64,000 nt of DNA from NCBI GenBank assembly GCA_017533915.1, contig JAFWHX010000001.1, positions 62,001-126,000 on the forward strand, given 5' to 3'. The stretch's first letter is position 1. Every line of letters starts with the position of its first letter. This DNA comes from Eubacterium sp. (lineage in GTDB: Bacteria; Bacillota; Clostridia; Peptostreptococcales; Anaerovoracaceae). The notes beneath the pieces were generated by a model. The model was not told the DNA's origin. It searched no databases and worked only from the letters and a program-made list of their open reading frames with translations. Below are positions 63,257 through 64,000 of the stretch, piece by piece. The translations under genes were made by a program, and so were the position numbers.

Positions 63257-64000
63257 ATGTCAATGTTAGAAGTACAGAATATTACGATCTCCTATAAGAA
63301 CGTGCCGACAGTAAAAGATTTCTCGATGAAGCTCGATGAGGGAGAGATCTGCTCCCTCGTCGGAGAGTCCGGAAGCGGAAAGACCACGGTCATCCGCGCG
63401 ATATTCGGACTCCTTGCAGGCGGCGGCAAAGTCACCGCGGGCGACATCCTGCTTAACGGCGAATCGGTGCTGACATACTCAGATAAAAAATGGAGATCCA
63501 TCCGCGGGACGGAAGTATCCATGATATTCCAGGATTCAGGCGCGATGATGAATCCGACCAGAAAAGTCGGATCGGCATTCGTCGAATATATCCTGACACA
63601 TGAGAAATTAACCAGGAAAGAAGCTTACGATAAAGGCGTAGAGATGCTTGAGCGCATGAGGCTTCCTGACGGGAAGAATGTGATGGAAAGCTATCCGTTC
63701 CAGCTCTCCGGAGGAATGCGGCAGAGAGTCGGTATCGCGATGGGTATGACATATCAGCCGAAGCTGCTTCTCGCTGACGAGCCGACGTCCGCTCTGGACG
63801 TTACTACTCAGGCACAGATCGTCCGTCAGATGGTGGAGCTCCGCGATAACTACGGAACGAGCATCATCATCGTAACACATAACCTCGGAGTCGCCTGCTA
63901 CATGTCGGATCAGATCATCGTCATGAAGAAAGGCGTGATCGAGGACGGAGGAGACAGAGACGCCATACTCCACTCCTCAGAAAACGAATATACACACAAG
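63257..64000 (+). CDS. ABC transporter ATP-binding protein, DppD/NikD family (partial, runs off the edge)
   Basis: 248 codons are present, open to the last base of the window. Walker A is GESGSGKTTVIRA, the Q-loop MIFQDSGAMMNP, the signature FQLSGGMRQRVGIAMGM, Walker B LLLADEPTSALDVTT and the H-loop IIVTHNLGVA. The start MSMLEVQNITISY at ATG 63257 follows GTAGGGGGTGA. A second ATPase (DppF/NikE type) is expected just outside the window. Confidence 0.92.
   Translation, partial: MSMLEVQNITISYKNVPTVKDFSMKLDEGEICSLVGESGSGKTTVIRAIFGLLAGGGKVTAGDILLNGESVLTYSDKKWRSIRGTEVSMIFQDSGAMMNPTRKVGSAFVEYILTHEKLTRKEAYDKGVEMLERMRLPDGKNVMESYPFQLSGGMRQRVGIAMGMTYQPKLLLADEPTSALDVTTQAQIVRQMVELRDNYGTSIIIVTHNLGVACYMSDQIIVMKKGVIEDGGDRDAILHSSENEYTHK

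Overview
The window is a low-to-mid GC Gram-positive chromosome centred on the replication origin. Probable group: anaerobic Firmicutes, class Clostridia. Reasons: a dnaN-recF-gyrB-gyrA order next to dnaA, an rpmH-rnpA-yidD-yidC-jag-mnmE-mnmG-rsmG-parA-parB block on the other side, an LTA-synthase-type sulfatase, a class B sortase, an RsbW/SigB pair, oxygen-independent (CbiK/CbiL type) corrin genes and strong AGGAGG ribosome binding sites. I cannot name the genus. No rRNA, tRNA, CRISPR array, transposase or prophage gene was seen.

Layout. 0-2 kb: an SPFH protein and a CmpB-family membrane protein. 2.1-5.7 kb (minus): a lipoprotein and an operon rsbW - sigma-B-like factor - HTH-like protein - membrane Ser/Thr kinase. 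5.8-14.4 kb (minus): gyrA, gyrB, recF, dnaN, dnaA. DnaA boxes lie on both sides of dnaA, the best cluster at 14482-14703, where gene orientation flips. 14.9-32.3 kb (plus): the rpmH-to-rsmG block, parAB with two parS sites, a soluble GdpP-like phosphodiesterase, rplI, dnaB, an unusual DnaD-type protein, an FtsB/DivIC-like protein, rnmV, rsmA and an LTA-synthase homologue. 32.3-45.4 kb: mixed housekeeping genes (aroB, plsC, rpsF-ssb-rpsR, a sugar nucleotidyltransferase, an NSS transporter, a PAP2 phosphatase, sortase B, a PRTase, an HD protein, a DMT transporter) with a large palindrome at 32354-32508.

45.6-59 kb (plus) is a tetrapyrrole/corrin locus under a cobalamin riboswitch: extracytoplasmic CbiK lipoprotein, NEAT-like lipoprotein, cbiL, hemA-Met8 fusion, hemC, cobA-hemD fusion, hemB, hemL, an ABC-2 transporter, cytoplasmic cbiK and a membrane-anchored NEAT-like protein. 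Together they take glutamyl-tRNA to precorrin-2, sirohydrochlorin, Co-sirohydrochlorin and the next methylation. No heme-branch gene is present. A second cobalamin riboswitch at 59.16 kb precedes a dipeptide/nickel-type ABC importer that runs off the right edge.

Most interesting points: (i) chelatase and NEAT-like genes occur as adjacent pairs twice, bracketing the corrin genes, and one pair is exported; (ii) the DnaD protein carries the zinc-binding N-terminal part of a DnaI/DnaC helicase loader but no AAA+ ATPase; (iii) gyrB has a promoter followed by an attenuator-like leader; (iv) the GdpP homologue has lost its membrane anchor; (v) a perfect 22-bp inverted repeat encloses 111 nt of further structured sequence between two convergent genes.
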